This document shows, in pieces, positions 1-6,095 of a DNA stretch of 10,018 nt. A model generated the notes under the pieces. That model did no database searches. It saw only the letters and a list, made by a program, of their open reading frames with translations, and was not told the origin of the DNA. The stretch's first letter is position 1. Every line of letters starts with the position of its first letter. Source of the DNA: Spirochaetaceae bacterium (GTDB taxonomy: Bacteria; Spirochaetota; Spirochaetia; SZUA-6; Bin103); assembly GCA_028818385.1 (NCBI GenBank), contig JAPPNY010000061.1, positions 36,799 through 46,816 of the forward strand. Direction: 5' to 3'. A program made the translations under genes and the position numbers.

Positions 1-90
1 GGGGGGGGGCGCGGCCGCCCCGGGCGGGCCCGCGGCCCGCTTTTTTCGTGGTTGGTGTTGGTGGGGGGCGGCGGCCCCCCCCCCCCCCAG
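1..90. other. Low-complexity, homopolymer-rich left end
   Basis: This stretch holds a 9-base G run, a G/C-only segment, six T, a G/T-only segment, six G and a run of 14 C (75-88). Nothing else in the window looks like this. It may be a damaged contig or read end, although a plausible terminator is embedded in it. Reading frames that pass through it, including the start of the first gene, should not be trusted. Confidence 0.6.
24..46 (+). terminator. Possible intrinsic terminator of an upstream gene
   Basis: A perfect 7-bp stem, GCGGGCC (24-30) and GGCCCGC (34-40), has a three-base loop and is followed directly by six T (41-46). This is the textbook rho-independent layout for a plus-strand gene ending left of the window. 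It lies inside low-quality-looking sequence, so it could be coincidental. Confidence 0.45.
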
Positions 91-1787
91 GCACCCCTCG
101 TGGTGCTCTTCTCCCCGCCGCTTGCGCGGCGGTCGCGGTGACGCTCCTGGCGCTCGGGTGCTCGGCAGCGGTCGACGCCGGCTTCACCGCCGCGGACGGG
201 CGCCAGAGTGTGCTGCGGGTGAGCTCCTTCGACGGCAGCCGCCACGGCCGGCTCGCGGCTGCGGAGGGGGCTTCCGCCACCGGCATCCTGCACGCGCGCG
301 CACCGGTGACGGTCGGCGCCGGCCAAGCGTTCTTCCTCCAGTATCGCTCCACGCTGGCCGAGGCGAACGTGAGCTTTCTAGCGGACGACGACCGCGAGCT
401 GGTCCGCTATCCGCTCACGGCCGGGGGTGAAGCACCGGTTCGAGCGTACCTGCCGGTACCGGCCGGCCCGCTGCGCGGATTCCGCGTATGGACCGAAGAG
501 CCGGCCGGCACGCTCGACCTCGACGCCGCGGGCATCGCCCCGCCGGTCTCCGGATTGACCGTGCTGGACGGCGTTCTGCACGTAGGCATCGACGCCCAGC
601 TTCCGCCCGGCACGATGGCGGACGCGGGGGGCATGGTCGACCTGGCCGCCCGGCTGCGTACGCCCCGCACGACACCGCATCCGGGACACGCGCTGGTCGT
701 GCGGTCGGCCTTCCGGCCGTCGGCGGCCGGCGCCGTCGGCGAGGTGGTGCTTGCGGTCGCCGGCAGCGCGGGGCAGCGGGCGACCGTGCGCGTGGCGCTG
801 GCGGCCGGCGAGCGCTCCGTCCACGTGCACGAGGCAGTGCTGGGGTTCGTGCCGGTCGAGGTGCAGGCGCTGTCCCACGCCGGCGGCACCGTGCGGTTCC
901 TCCAGGTCAGCCGGACCGCGGCCGGCACAGCGCCGCTGTCGGCGGATCTGGACACGATCCTGGCCTATCCGCGCAGTGCATGGCGCGGCGGCGACTGGGA
1001 GGTTTTCCGCTGGAACGCCCTCCCCGAGGTGCTGATCTTCGACACCGCGAGCTACGCGGTCCAGGACGAGATGTTCCGGCGGCTTGCCTACTACACGGAA
1101 AAGGCAGGTTTCCGCGGCACCGTGTGGAGCGACGCGGGTCTCGGCAACCGCTACGGGTACCACGCCCACGACTACACCGCGGCGAACCTGGCCCGCTTCT
1201 TCACCGACGCCGAGCGAACCGGGGTCCAGCTCAACGCCAGGGAGCTGCTGCTGCGCGACTTCCTGGTGCGGGAGGCGGTGATCCGCGCCGCGGCCGGGCA
1301 GTCGGCGGCCGCGTGGCAGGCCGGCGCGGGGGCGGGCGCGGTGCTGTCGATCAGCCAGCAGTCCCCGCCGGCGCAGCGCGCGCTGCTTCTGCGCCACGAG
1401 GCCGCGCACGGCGTGTACTTCGTCCGCGCCGGCTACCGTGAAGAGATAGCGGAGATCTGGCAGGCGATCGGCGAACCGGCGCGGCGCGCGTGGAGGACCT
1501 ATCTGGCGGCCCTGGCGTACGACGCCTCCTGGGAGGATTTGATGCGCAACGAGTTCCAGGCCTACCTCGCGCACAACCGCCGGCAGAACCTGGGCTACTA
1601 CTTCGGAGAGCTGGTCCCCGCCCGCATCCGCGGCAGGATGCCGGGCGAGCCGGAGGCGGCCGCATGGTTCGAAGCCGGCGTCGAGGCGATACGCGGGCAG
1701 TACGACCGGGTGGACAGCGCCCTGCAGGCAGCCGGCGGCATGCGGGCCGGCCGACTCGCTACCGTGACGGTGCGCCCCGCCCGCTGA
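48..1787 (+). CDS. Putative lipoprotein with HEXXH metallopeptidase-like motif (start uncertain)
   Basis: I do not recognise the family. A hydrophobic stretch (about residues 20-37) ends in LALGC (Cys38), consistent with a lipoprotein signal peptide, so the product is probably exported and membrane-anchored. Residues ~40-300 are rich in alternating Val/Thr/Gly and look like beta-sandwich domains. Residues ~302-579 look mixed alpha/beta. They carry HEAAH at 450-454 (His450, Glu451, His454) in a helix-like context, and a later NEFQAYLAHN segment with Glu502. This HEXXH...E arrangement matches zinc gluzincins, so a zinc peptidase is a reasonable inference; the substrate is unknown. The GTG at 48 is the first possible start but its codons cross the low-complexity end, and the run of prolines at 10-14 comes from the poly-C tract. 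The real N-terminus may differ. The gene converges on ilvE with a 16-bp gap. Confidence 0.7.
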   Translation: MVGVGGGRRPPPPPGTPRGALLPAACAAVAVTLLALGCSAAVDAGFTAADGRQSVLRVSSFDGSRHGRLAAAEGASATGILHARAPVTVGAGQAFFLQYRSTLAEANVSFLADDDRELVRYPLTAGGEAPVRAYLPVPAGPLRGFRVWTEEPAGTLDLDAAGIAPPVSGLTVLDGVLHVGIDAQLPPGTMADAGGMVDLAARLRTPRTTPHPGHALVVRSAFRPSAAGAVGEVVLAVAGSAGQRATVRVALAAGERSVHVHEAVLGFVPVEVQALSHAGGTVRFLQVSRTAAGTAPLSADLDTILAYPRSAWRGGDWEVFRWNALPEVLIFDTASYAVQDEMFRRLAYYTEKAGFRGTVWSDAGLGNRYGYHAHDYTAANLARFFTDAERTGVQLNARELLLRDFLVREAVIRAAAGQSAAAWQAGAGAGAVLSISQQSPPAQRALLLRHEAAHGVYFVRAGYREEIAEIWQAIGEPARRAWRTYLAALAYDASWEDLMRNEFQAYLAHNRRQNLGYYFGELVPARIRGRMPGEPEAAAWFEAGVEAIRGQYDRVDSALQAAGGMRAGRLATVTVRPAR

Positions 1788-1803
1788 CCGGCGCCTGCGG
1801 CGC

Positions 1804-2898
1804 CTACGCCGCGGCCGGCACCATCCAGCCGTGCCGATCCTGCAGGTGTCCGAACTGGATGCCCTTGAGCTCCTGCAGGAAGTGCCGCGCGCGCGGGCCG
1901 ATCCTGCCGTCGCCGAAGGTGACCGTCCGGCCATCGTGCGTCAGCGAGCCGAAGTGCGCGACGCCGGCGGCGGTGCCGGTCCCGAAGAACTCGACCGCGT
2001 CGTCGAGCACCTCTTCCACCGACACGCGGCGCTCCTCGACCGTCATGCCCTGCTCCTCGGCAAGCGTCATCACCGTCTGCCGCGTGATGCCCGGCAGGAT
2101 CGTGTCTCCCAGGGAGGGCGTCACCAGCGTGCCGCTCGACAGCACCGCGAACAGGTTGCAGGAGGAGCCTTCCTCCAGGTAGCTCTGCTCGGCGGCGTCC
2201 AGGAAGATCGCCTCCATGCAGCCTGCGGCCTCCGCCTCTTTCTTGGCCAGGGCGCTGATGACGTAGTTGCCCGAGCACTTGATCCAGCCGGTGCCGCCGG
2301 GCGTGGCGCGCACCCGGTGGGTGGTGGTGGTGGAGGCGTCGCTGTCCAGGTTGAAATACGAGCCGACGGTCGTGTTGATGATGATCACCCACGGATTCAG
2401 CGACAGGTCGACGCCGATCCCGGACTCCGCGTAGGAGAACGGGCGGATATAGACCGAGCTCGCGCTGATGAAGTCGTCCCCTTCCCACGCCGGGTCGTAG
2501 GCGGGCGTGAAGCCGAGCTCCCGGTTGCGCTCGACCACCTGCTGGACGGCCCGGACGAACGTGTCGGCCGGGTAGGGCGGCATGAGCAGCCCCTCCATCG
2601 ACCTCGCCATGCGCAAGCCGTTGTCGAAGGGGCGGAACAGCGACAGCGATCCGTCCGGCTGCGGGAAGGCCTTGAGGCCCTCGAAGCAGGCCAGCCCGTA
2701 CTGGGTCGTGAAGTTGACCAGGGGGAGTTGCTCGAACCGGTTGCGGTGCAGATACAGCTGTTCGCGCTCGTCGTCCGGCAGGGCCGCCTCGGCATCCGGG
2801 GTCAGGTGCCGCTGTTCGGTGAAGTCCTCGCGCCACGTCCCTTCGAACTTGGCGCTGTAGACCCACGGGTAGATCGCGAGAGAAAAGCTCTTTGCCAC
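1804..2898 (-). CDS. ilvE: Branched-chain amino acid aminotransferase
   Basis: This PLP-dependent fold-type IV transaminase interconverts Leu, Ile and Val with their 2-oxo acids using glutamate/2-oxoglutarate in the cytosol. It is the last step of branched-chain amino acid synthesis. The 364-residue length fits the longer BCAT group rather than the ~309-residue enterobacterial IlvE. Visible motifs are YGLACFEGLKAF (67-78), KCSGNY with the Schiff-base Lys207, EGSSCNLFAV (243-252), LPGITR (268-273) and FGTGTAAGV (305-313). The GTG start at 2898 gives the expected MAKSFSLAIYPW-like beginning; a clear Shine-Dalgarno sequence is missing (only GGAAA). The gene is divergent from the DksA-like gene across 87 bp and convergent with the lipoprotein gene. 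ilvC lies in the same window but in a separate transcript. Confidence 0.95.
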   Translation of the reverse strand: MAKSFSLAIYPWVYSAKFEGTWREDFTEQRHLTPDAEAALPDDEREQLYLHRNRFEQLPLVNFTTQYGLACFEGLKAFPQPDGSLSLFRPFDNGLRMARSMEGLLMPPYPADTFVRAVQQVVERNRELGFTPAYDPAWEGDDFISASSVYIRPFSYAESGIGVDLSLNPWVIIINTTVGSYFNLDSDASTTTTHRVRATPGGTGWIKCSGNYVISALAKKEAEAAGCMEAIFLDAAEQSYLEEGSSCNLFAVLSSGTLVTPSLGDTILPGITRQTVMTLAEEQGMTVEERRVSVEEVLDDAVEFFGTGTAAGVAHFGSLTHDGRTVTFGDGRIGPRARHFLQELKGIQFGHLQDRHGWMVPAAA

Positions 2899-2906
2899 GG
2901 TTTCCG

Positions 2907-2912
2907 ATTCTA
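2907..2912 (-). promoter_or_regulatory. Possible -10 element for ilvE
   Basis: TAGAAT on the minus strand matches the sigma70 -10 consensus at 5 of 6 positions and ends 8 bases before the ilvE GTG. I see no convincing -35. If used, the transcript would be leaderless or nearly so. Confidence 0.25.
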
Positions 2913-2937
2913 CAACGAGGGCCAGGCGCGCGCGAGC

Positions 2938-2966
2938 TTGATCCAGCGGGTGGATTTCGATATCAT
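2938..2966 (+). promoter_or_regulatory. Sigma70-type promoter of the DksA-like gene
   Basis: TTGATC (2938-2943) and TATCAT (2961-2966) are separated by exactly 17 bp and point toward the DksA-like gene. The -10 ends 19 bases before the ATG at 2986. Transcription would start near 2973, giving a very short leader. This placement argues against the in-frame GTG at 2950 as the start, because it lies inside the promoter. Confidence 0.6.
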
Positions 2967-2985
2967 CCGGCCCGTTTCACGACCG

Positions 2986-3363
2986 ATGGCCGACTCCCAG
3001 GAAGCAACCACCAAGACCCTGGTCGACCGGATGCACGACAAGCTCATGGACCTCAAGCGCGAGATCCTGCAGCATCTGGCCGACGAGGACTCCCTCACCC
3101 GCGGCGCGCTGGGCAATCTCGACCCCAGGGACATGGCCGACGTCGCGACCGAGGACATGGACCGCAAGACGCTGGAGACGCTCGGAGCCCAGGAGGTGCG
3201 GCGCCTCAACCTGATCCAGTCGGCGCTCGCGCGGATCGAGACCGGTCACTACGGCGCGTGCATGCGGTGCGGGAACAGGCTTCCGGACGAACGGCTGGAG
3301 GCGTTGCCCTACGCACTGTTCTGCATCCCGTGCCAGTCGGCGGAGGAACGCCGGAACCGCTAG
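2986..3363 (+). CDS. TraR/DksA family C4 zinc-finger regulator
   Basis: This 125-residue protein is predicted to bind RNA polymerase through the secondary channel and tune promoters, typically together with ppGpp. The C-terminus has the C4 zinc finger Cys92-X2-Cys95-X17-Cys113-X2-Cys116, with the same 17-residue spacing as E. coli DksA. The coiled-coil tip carries DPRDMA (46-51), matching the DPVDRA motif of DksA; Asp46, Asp49 and Ala51 correspond to the functional DxxDxA residues. It is shorter than E. coli DksA (151 aa) because it lacks most of the N-terminal extension. ATG 2986 is preferred because of the promoter just upstream; no good Shine-Dalgarno is present. The TAG stop overlaps the first base of a palindromic repeat. 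It could be true DksA or a paralogue, so no symbol is assigned. Confidence 0.9.
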   Translation: MADSQEATTKTLVDRMHDKLMDLKREILQHLADEDSLTRGALGNLDPRDMADVATEDMDRKTLETLGAQEVRRLNLIQSALARIETGHYGACMRCGNRLPDERLEALPYALFCIPCQSAEERRNR

Positions 3364-3408
3364 GAGTCTGTCGGATTTGCCGCGCCAGCGGGAAGGCCGA
3401 CAGACTCC
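3363..3408. repeat. Palindromic repeat element Y, copy A
   Basis: A perfect 12-bp inverted repeat, GGAGTCTGTCGG (3363-3374) and CCGACAGACTCC (3397-3408), encloses 22 bases that contain a smaller hairpin, CCGC/GCGG with loop GCCA (3380-3391). It begins at the last base of the upstream stop codon and recurs at 9253-9298. Half-copies lie near 4966 and 7220. There is no T tract, so a classical terminator is not supported. Confidence 0.9.
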
Positions 3409-3410
3409 GA

Positions 3411-3468
3411 CGCGAAAGGTGGGGATGGGCCGAAAACGGAGCCGTAGGCGACGGTTTCGGGGCGCTAG
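3411..3468. repeat. Hairpin repeat element X, copy A
   Basis: This 58-bp module follows element Y directly and recurs twice near 9200-9358. Its core (3430-3460) folds as CCGAAA, mismatch, CG, GA, GCC, loop GTA, GGC, GA, CG, mismatch, TTTCGG: a symmetric stem with a tandem G-A mismatch. It fills the gap between the convergent DksA-like gene and trmB. Confidence 0.85.
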
Positions 3469-3496
3469 CGCGGTTCACTTGGCAGCGCTAGCGCGG
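3462..3496. repeat. Short direct repeat at the trmB 3' end
   Basis: GCGCTAGCGCGG occurs at 3462-3473 and again at 3485-3496, a 23-bp period. The first copy is the end of element X; the second lies inside the last codons of trmB, whose stop falls between them. This looks like a small duplication at the element boundary. Confidence 0.7.
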
Positions 3497-4077
3497 TATA
3501 CCGACGACGCGCGTGCCGGCGCTGCCGCTCGCGGCCTCGGCTTGTACGCGCAGGCCACCCGCATCCCCGCGCCCACGCCCGCCAACCGCACGGCGAACGT
3601 CGACCGGTCCGCTCCGCGCGGTGCGTCCGCGTCGTCCAGCAGCAACTCCGGATGCCAGGCGAAGAGCACCCTGGCCTGCACGTGGTAGTCCAGGAAGTCG
3701 GTCGCGAACAGGATCCTCCCGTCCGGAGCCAGCGTGTCCGCCATGCGGTCCAGGATTCCGCCCCGCAGGAACCTCCGCCGCCGGTGGCGGCTCTTCGGCC
3801 ACGGGTCCGGGAAGTAGATGTGGAAGACGTGGACGGAGCCGGGCGGCAGCTCCTCCAGGACCGCCTCGGCGCGGTCGTTGACCACGAAGGCGTTGGCGAG
3901 TCCGTGCCGCTCGACCTTCTGTTGCGCCTTCTCGCAACGACGCTTCTTGAGATCGATCCCCAGGCACACGCTGTGCGGCCGGGCCGCGGCGTAGTCGGCC
4001 AGAAAAATACCGTTGCCGCAGCCGATCTCGACCTCCAGCCGGCCTCCGGCGGCTGCTGCCAGCGCCGCCCGCAGCAC
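3475..4077 (-). CDS. trmB: tRNA (guanine-N7-)-methyltransferase
   Basis: TrmB methylates guanine 46 in the variable loop of tRNAs using S-adenosylmethionine. The Rossmann SAM motif is [10 protein letters not shown] (16-25), with acidic Asp42 after the second strand (GIDL, 40-43). The family signature [13 protein letters not shown] spans 86-98, with the catalytic-region Asp91, followed by an arginine-rich segment. At 200 residues it lacks the ~30-residue N-terminal part seen in many homologues. GTG 4077 is the only ATG/GTG/TTG start I find in this frame between the upstream gene's end and the SAM motif. The usual C-terminal T-x-F-E motif reads STFA (159-162), so the Glu is missing. The last ~20 residues are Ala/Arg-rich and run into a short duplication. 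It lies 56 bp downstream of the DbpA-like gene on the same strand, probably co-transcribed. Confidence 0.93.
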   Translation of the reverse strand: MLRAALAAAAGGRLEVEIGCGNGIFLADYAAARPHSVCLGIDLKKRRCEKAQQKVERHGLANAFVVNDRAEAVLEELPPGSVHVFHIYFPDPWPKSRHRRRRFLRGGILDRMADTLAPDGRILFATDFLDYHVQARVLFAWHPELLLDDADAPRGADRSTFAVRLAGVGAGMRVACAYKPRPRAAAPARASSVYRASAAK

Positions 4078-4133
4078 CCGCGCACGACCGCGTGCCGGGT
4101 CCGTATCTGCCGCGGGGACGCTCGCGGGCTCCG

Positions 4134-4787
4134 TCAGGACTTCTTGCTGCGCGCGAAATCGACGTTCACGCGCCGGCCGTTCAGCGTCTCGCCGGTGATC
4201 CGGTCGATCGCGGACTGGGCGACCGCCGCGGGCACTTCGATGAACGAGAAGTTGTCCAGGACCCGCACCTCGCCGATCTGATCCTGCGGGAGGTCGAGCT
4301 TGACGACGAACAGGTCGGTCAGCATCTGGCGCGAGACCCGCCGGCTTCTTCCCACGCTGACGAACAGGCGCGCCATGTCGCTGTCGCTGTTCCCGGCGGG
4401 CGCATCAGGCGTGTCGGCGGGCGTCGGTGCGTCGGTGGCGGCTGCCTTGACGGGCGCCGGCGTCTCGGGCACACGCCGGGCGGCCTCGGCCGCCCCGGGC
4501 TTCGCGGACGGAGCTGTGGCGGAGGATGGTTTCGCCGCGGGGGGCTTCGCGGTCCGGGCAGCCGGTGCGGGGCGGGCCCGGCCGGACGCCGCCTGCGGTA
4601 CCCCGGCGCCGACCGCCTCCCGCAACAGGTAGGCGGGCAGGTAGGCACGGACCGACAGGGGCAGCGCCTTGCGGATCTGGCGCCGGATTACCTTGAGGCG
4701 CTCCAGGTCGGCGTTGTCACGGATGTGGCGTTCGAATTCCTCGAGCAGTTCCTTGAATCGAGGATCGGCCGGTTCTTCGCTTGCCAA
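4134..4787 (-). CDS. Free-standing DbpA-type RNA-binding domain protein
   Basis: This protein of about 217 residues has three parts. Residues 1-60 are charged and helical and resemble a protein-interaction segment. Residues ~62-135 form an Ala/Pro/Lys linker of low complexity. Residues ~139-214 match the DbpA C-terminal RNA-binding domain: [31 protein letters not shown] (171-186) and the final [15 protein letters not shown]. In DEAD-box helicases such as DbpA and CsdA this RRM-like domain binds structured RNA; here no helicase domain is present. The likely role is RNA binding or RNA chaperoning, which is inferred. TTG 4787 is chosen as start because GGAG lies 7 bases upstream; a second in-frame TTG at 4808 is less well placed. 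The frame stays open far upstream as antisense to ilvC, which is not coding. The neighbour trmB also acts on RNA. Confidence 0.85.
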   Translation of the reverse strand: MASEEPADPRFKELLEEFERHIRDNADLERLKVIRRQIRKALPLSVRAYLPAYLLREAVGAGVPQAASGRARPAPAARTAKPPAAKPSSATAPSAKPGAAEAARRVPETPAPVKAAATDAPTPADTPDAPAGNSDSDMARLFVSVGRSRRVSRQMLTDLFVVKLDLPQDQIGEVRVLDNFSFIEVPAAVAQSAIDRITGETLNGRRVNVDFARSKKS

Positions 4788-4884
4788 GGTGGATCTCCGG
4801 TTGCTCAATGGCCGGCATCGGCACGGTGCACGACCCGGACGCTCACCCGCGGGGACCGCGGGGCCCGGCGGCCGGCCTCGGTTC

Positions 4885-4913
4885 ACGGTAGGGGTCGGCC
4901 CCCGGTTTGTCAA
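4885..4913 (-). promoter_or_regulatory. Sigma70-type promoter of the DbpA-like gene and trmB
   Basis: On the minus strand a perfect TTGACA (4913-4908) is followed by a 17-bp spacer and TACCGT (4890-4885), which keeps the key T, A and T of the -10. Transcription would start near 4878, giving a GC-rich leader of about 90 bases before the TTG at 4787. Confidence 0.65.
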
Positions 4914-4945
4914 ACTCGCGCGCGGGGCTCGCGCGGGCGGCGGTG

Positions 4946-4978
4946 CTTGCCGCTCACGCGCCGATCCGACAGACTCCC
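4946..4978 (-). repeat. Half-copy of element Y upstream of ilvC (copy D)
   Basis: The complement reads GGGAGTCTGTCGGATCGGC followed by a divergent segment and AGCGGCAAG. It is a single arm plus loop of the Y palindrome and closely matches the half-copy upstream of alr at 7218-7252. The second arm is absent, so no hairpin forms. Confidence 0.8.
4947..4975 (+). promoter_or_regulatory. Repeat-borne promoter-like pair before ilvC
   Basis: TTGCCG (4947-4952) and CAGACT (4970-4975) are 17 bp apart and face ilvC. They match the -35 and -10 consensus at 4 of 6 and 3 of 6 positions, so the call is weak on sequence alone. The same pair occurs before alr with an 18-bp spacer. Confidence 0.4.
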
Positions 4979-4983
4979 GTGCG

Positions 4984-5061
4984 TCGCCCACGGAGGAGCA
5001 GAGCCGATGATGCGGTCCGTCATCGACACCGACCTCCCGGCGTCTCGCCCACGGAGGAGCA
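4984..5061 (+). promoter_or_regulatory. Duplicated ribosome-binding segment before ilvC
   Basis: TCGCCCACGGAGGAGCA occurs at 4984-5000 and again at 5045-5061, 61 bp apart. Each copy contains GGAGGAG. The first is placed 8 bases before ATG 5007, which is in frame with ilvC; the second is placed 4-6 bases before GTG 5064, the canonical start. The bases before each copy (GACAGACTCCCG and GACACCGACCTCCCGG) are also related, so this looks like an imperfect tandem duplication of the leader. Confidence 0.75.
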
Positions 5062-5063
5062 AC

Positions 5064-6080
5064 GTGAAGGTCCATTACGACGCCGACATTGATCTGAGCC
5101 GCGTCCACGGCGCCAAGGTCGCCATCATCGGCTACGGCAGCCAGGGGTTCGCGCACGCCAACAACCTGCGCGATTCGGGAGTGGAGGTAGCCGTCGGGCT
5201 GCGCCCGGACAGCGCCAGCGTCGCCAAGGCCGAGGACGCGGGCATTCGCGTGCTGCCCACCGCCGACGCGGCGGCCTGGGCAGACATCGTGATGATGCTG
5301 ATCCCCGACCATCTGCAGGGAGAGATCTATCGGGACGCGATCGCCCCCAACCTCGGTGCCGGAAAGACGCTGATGTTCGCCCACGGCTTCAACATCCACT
5401 TCGGCCAGATCGAGCCCGACGCCGCGGTCGACGTATCGATGGTCGCCCCCAAGGGACCGGGCCACACCGTGCGCCGCCAATTCGAGCTGGGATACGGGGT
5501 TCCCTGCCTGGTGGCGATCCACAACGACGCCTCCGGCCATGCCAAGGAGAACGCACTGGCCTACGCCGGAGCGCTGGGCGGCGGGCGCGCAGGCGTGATC
5601 GAGACCAACTTCCGCGAGGAGACCGAGACCGACCTGTTCGGGGAACAGACGGTGCTCTGCGGCGGCGTGTCGCACTTGATGAGGGCCGGATTCGAGACAC
5701 TGATCGAAGCCGGCTACGCACCCGAGATGGCCTATTTCGAGTGCATCCACGAATTGAAGCTGATCGTCGACCTGGTGTACGAGGGCGGCATCTCGCTGAT
5801 GCGCTACTCGGTTTCCGACACCGCCGAGTACGGCGACTACCAGTCAGGCCCGCGCGTGATCTCCTCCGAGGTGAAGGCGGAGATGAAGCGCATCCTGGCG
5901 GACATCCAGGACGGCACGTTCGCACAGCGCTGGATGGACGAGAACCGCGCGGGCCGGCACCGGTTCCTTGCCGATCGCGCCGAGCACGCCGAGCACCAGC
6001 TCGAACAGGTGGGCGCGGAGCTGCGTTCGATGATGCCGTGGATCGACAAGGAACGGCTGGTCGACAAGGGCAAGAACTGA
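5064..6080 (+). CDS. ilvC: Ketol-acid reductoisomerase (NADP+), class I
   Basis: IlvC converts 2-acetolactate or 2-aceto-2-hydroxybutyrate to the dihydroxy acid using Mg2+ and NADPH, the second common step of Val/Leu/Ile synthesis. The 338-residue length is typical of class I. Visible features are the Rossmann motif GYGSQG (23-28), the NADPH loop RPDSAS (47-52), conserved His107, KGPGH (130-134), metal ligands Asp190, Glu194, Glu226 and Glu230, and Ser251. Residue 29 is Phe where SQGH is usual. GTG 5064 gives the standard MKVHYD start with a strong GGAGG 6 bases upstream. An in-frame ATG at 5007 with its own Shine-Dalgarno would add 19 residues and is the alternative. The gene converges on alr with only 15 bp between stops. 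Confidence 0.96.
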   Translation: MKVHYDADIDLSRVHGAKVAIIGYGSQGFAHANNLRDSGVEVAVGLRPDSASVAKAEDAGIRVLPTADAAAWADIVMMLIPDHLQGEIYRDAIAPNLGAGKTLMFAHGFNIHFGQIEPDAAVDVSMVAPKGPGHTVRRQFELGYGVPCLVAIHNDASGHAKENALAYAGALGGGRAGVIETNFREETETDLFGEQTVLCGGVSHLMRAGFETLIEAGYAPEMAYFECIHELKLIVDLVYEGGISLMRYSVSDTAEYGDYQSGPRVISSEVKAEMKRILADIQDGTFAQRWMDENRAGRHRFLADRAEHAEHQLEQVGAELRSMMPWIDKERLVDKGKN

Positions 6081-6095
6081 CCGGACCGAACCCGG

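Noticed and set aside
378..1934. 518-residue open frame on the minus strand
   Set aside because: It lies antisense to the lipoprotein gene, is Arg/Gly/Pro-rich with no motifs, and such frames are expected in GC-rich coding DNA.
1598..2866. 422-residue minus-strand frame overlapping ilvE
   Set aside because: It is a shifted frame of ilvE on the same strand; the ilvE frame has all the transaminase motifs.
1831..2985. Long plus-strand frame running into the DksA-like gene
   Set aside because: The part before 2986 is antisense to ilvE and has no recognisable motifs; the promoter at 2938-2966 supports the short gene only.
3363..3408. Y palindrome as a classical rho-independent terminator
   Set aside because: The stem is long but the loop is 22 bases and no T tract follows on either strand.
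4735..4814. Short upstream frame starting [11 protein letters not shown] in the DbpA-like leader
   Set aside because: It overlaps the gene's start in another frame, lacks a Shine-Dalgarno and has no peptide signal I recognise.
4788..5750. N-terminal extension of the DbpA-like frame
   Set aside because: It is antisense to ilvC, passes its own strong promoter (4885-4913), and the TTG at 4787 has a good Shine-Dalgarno.
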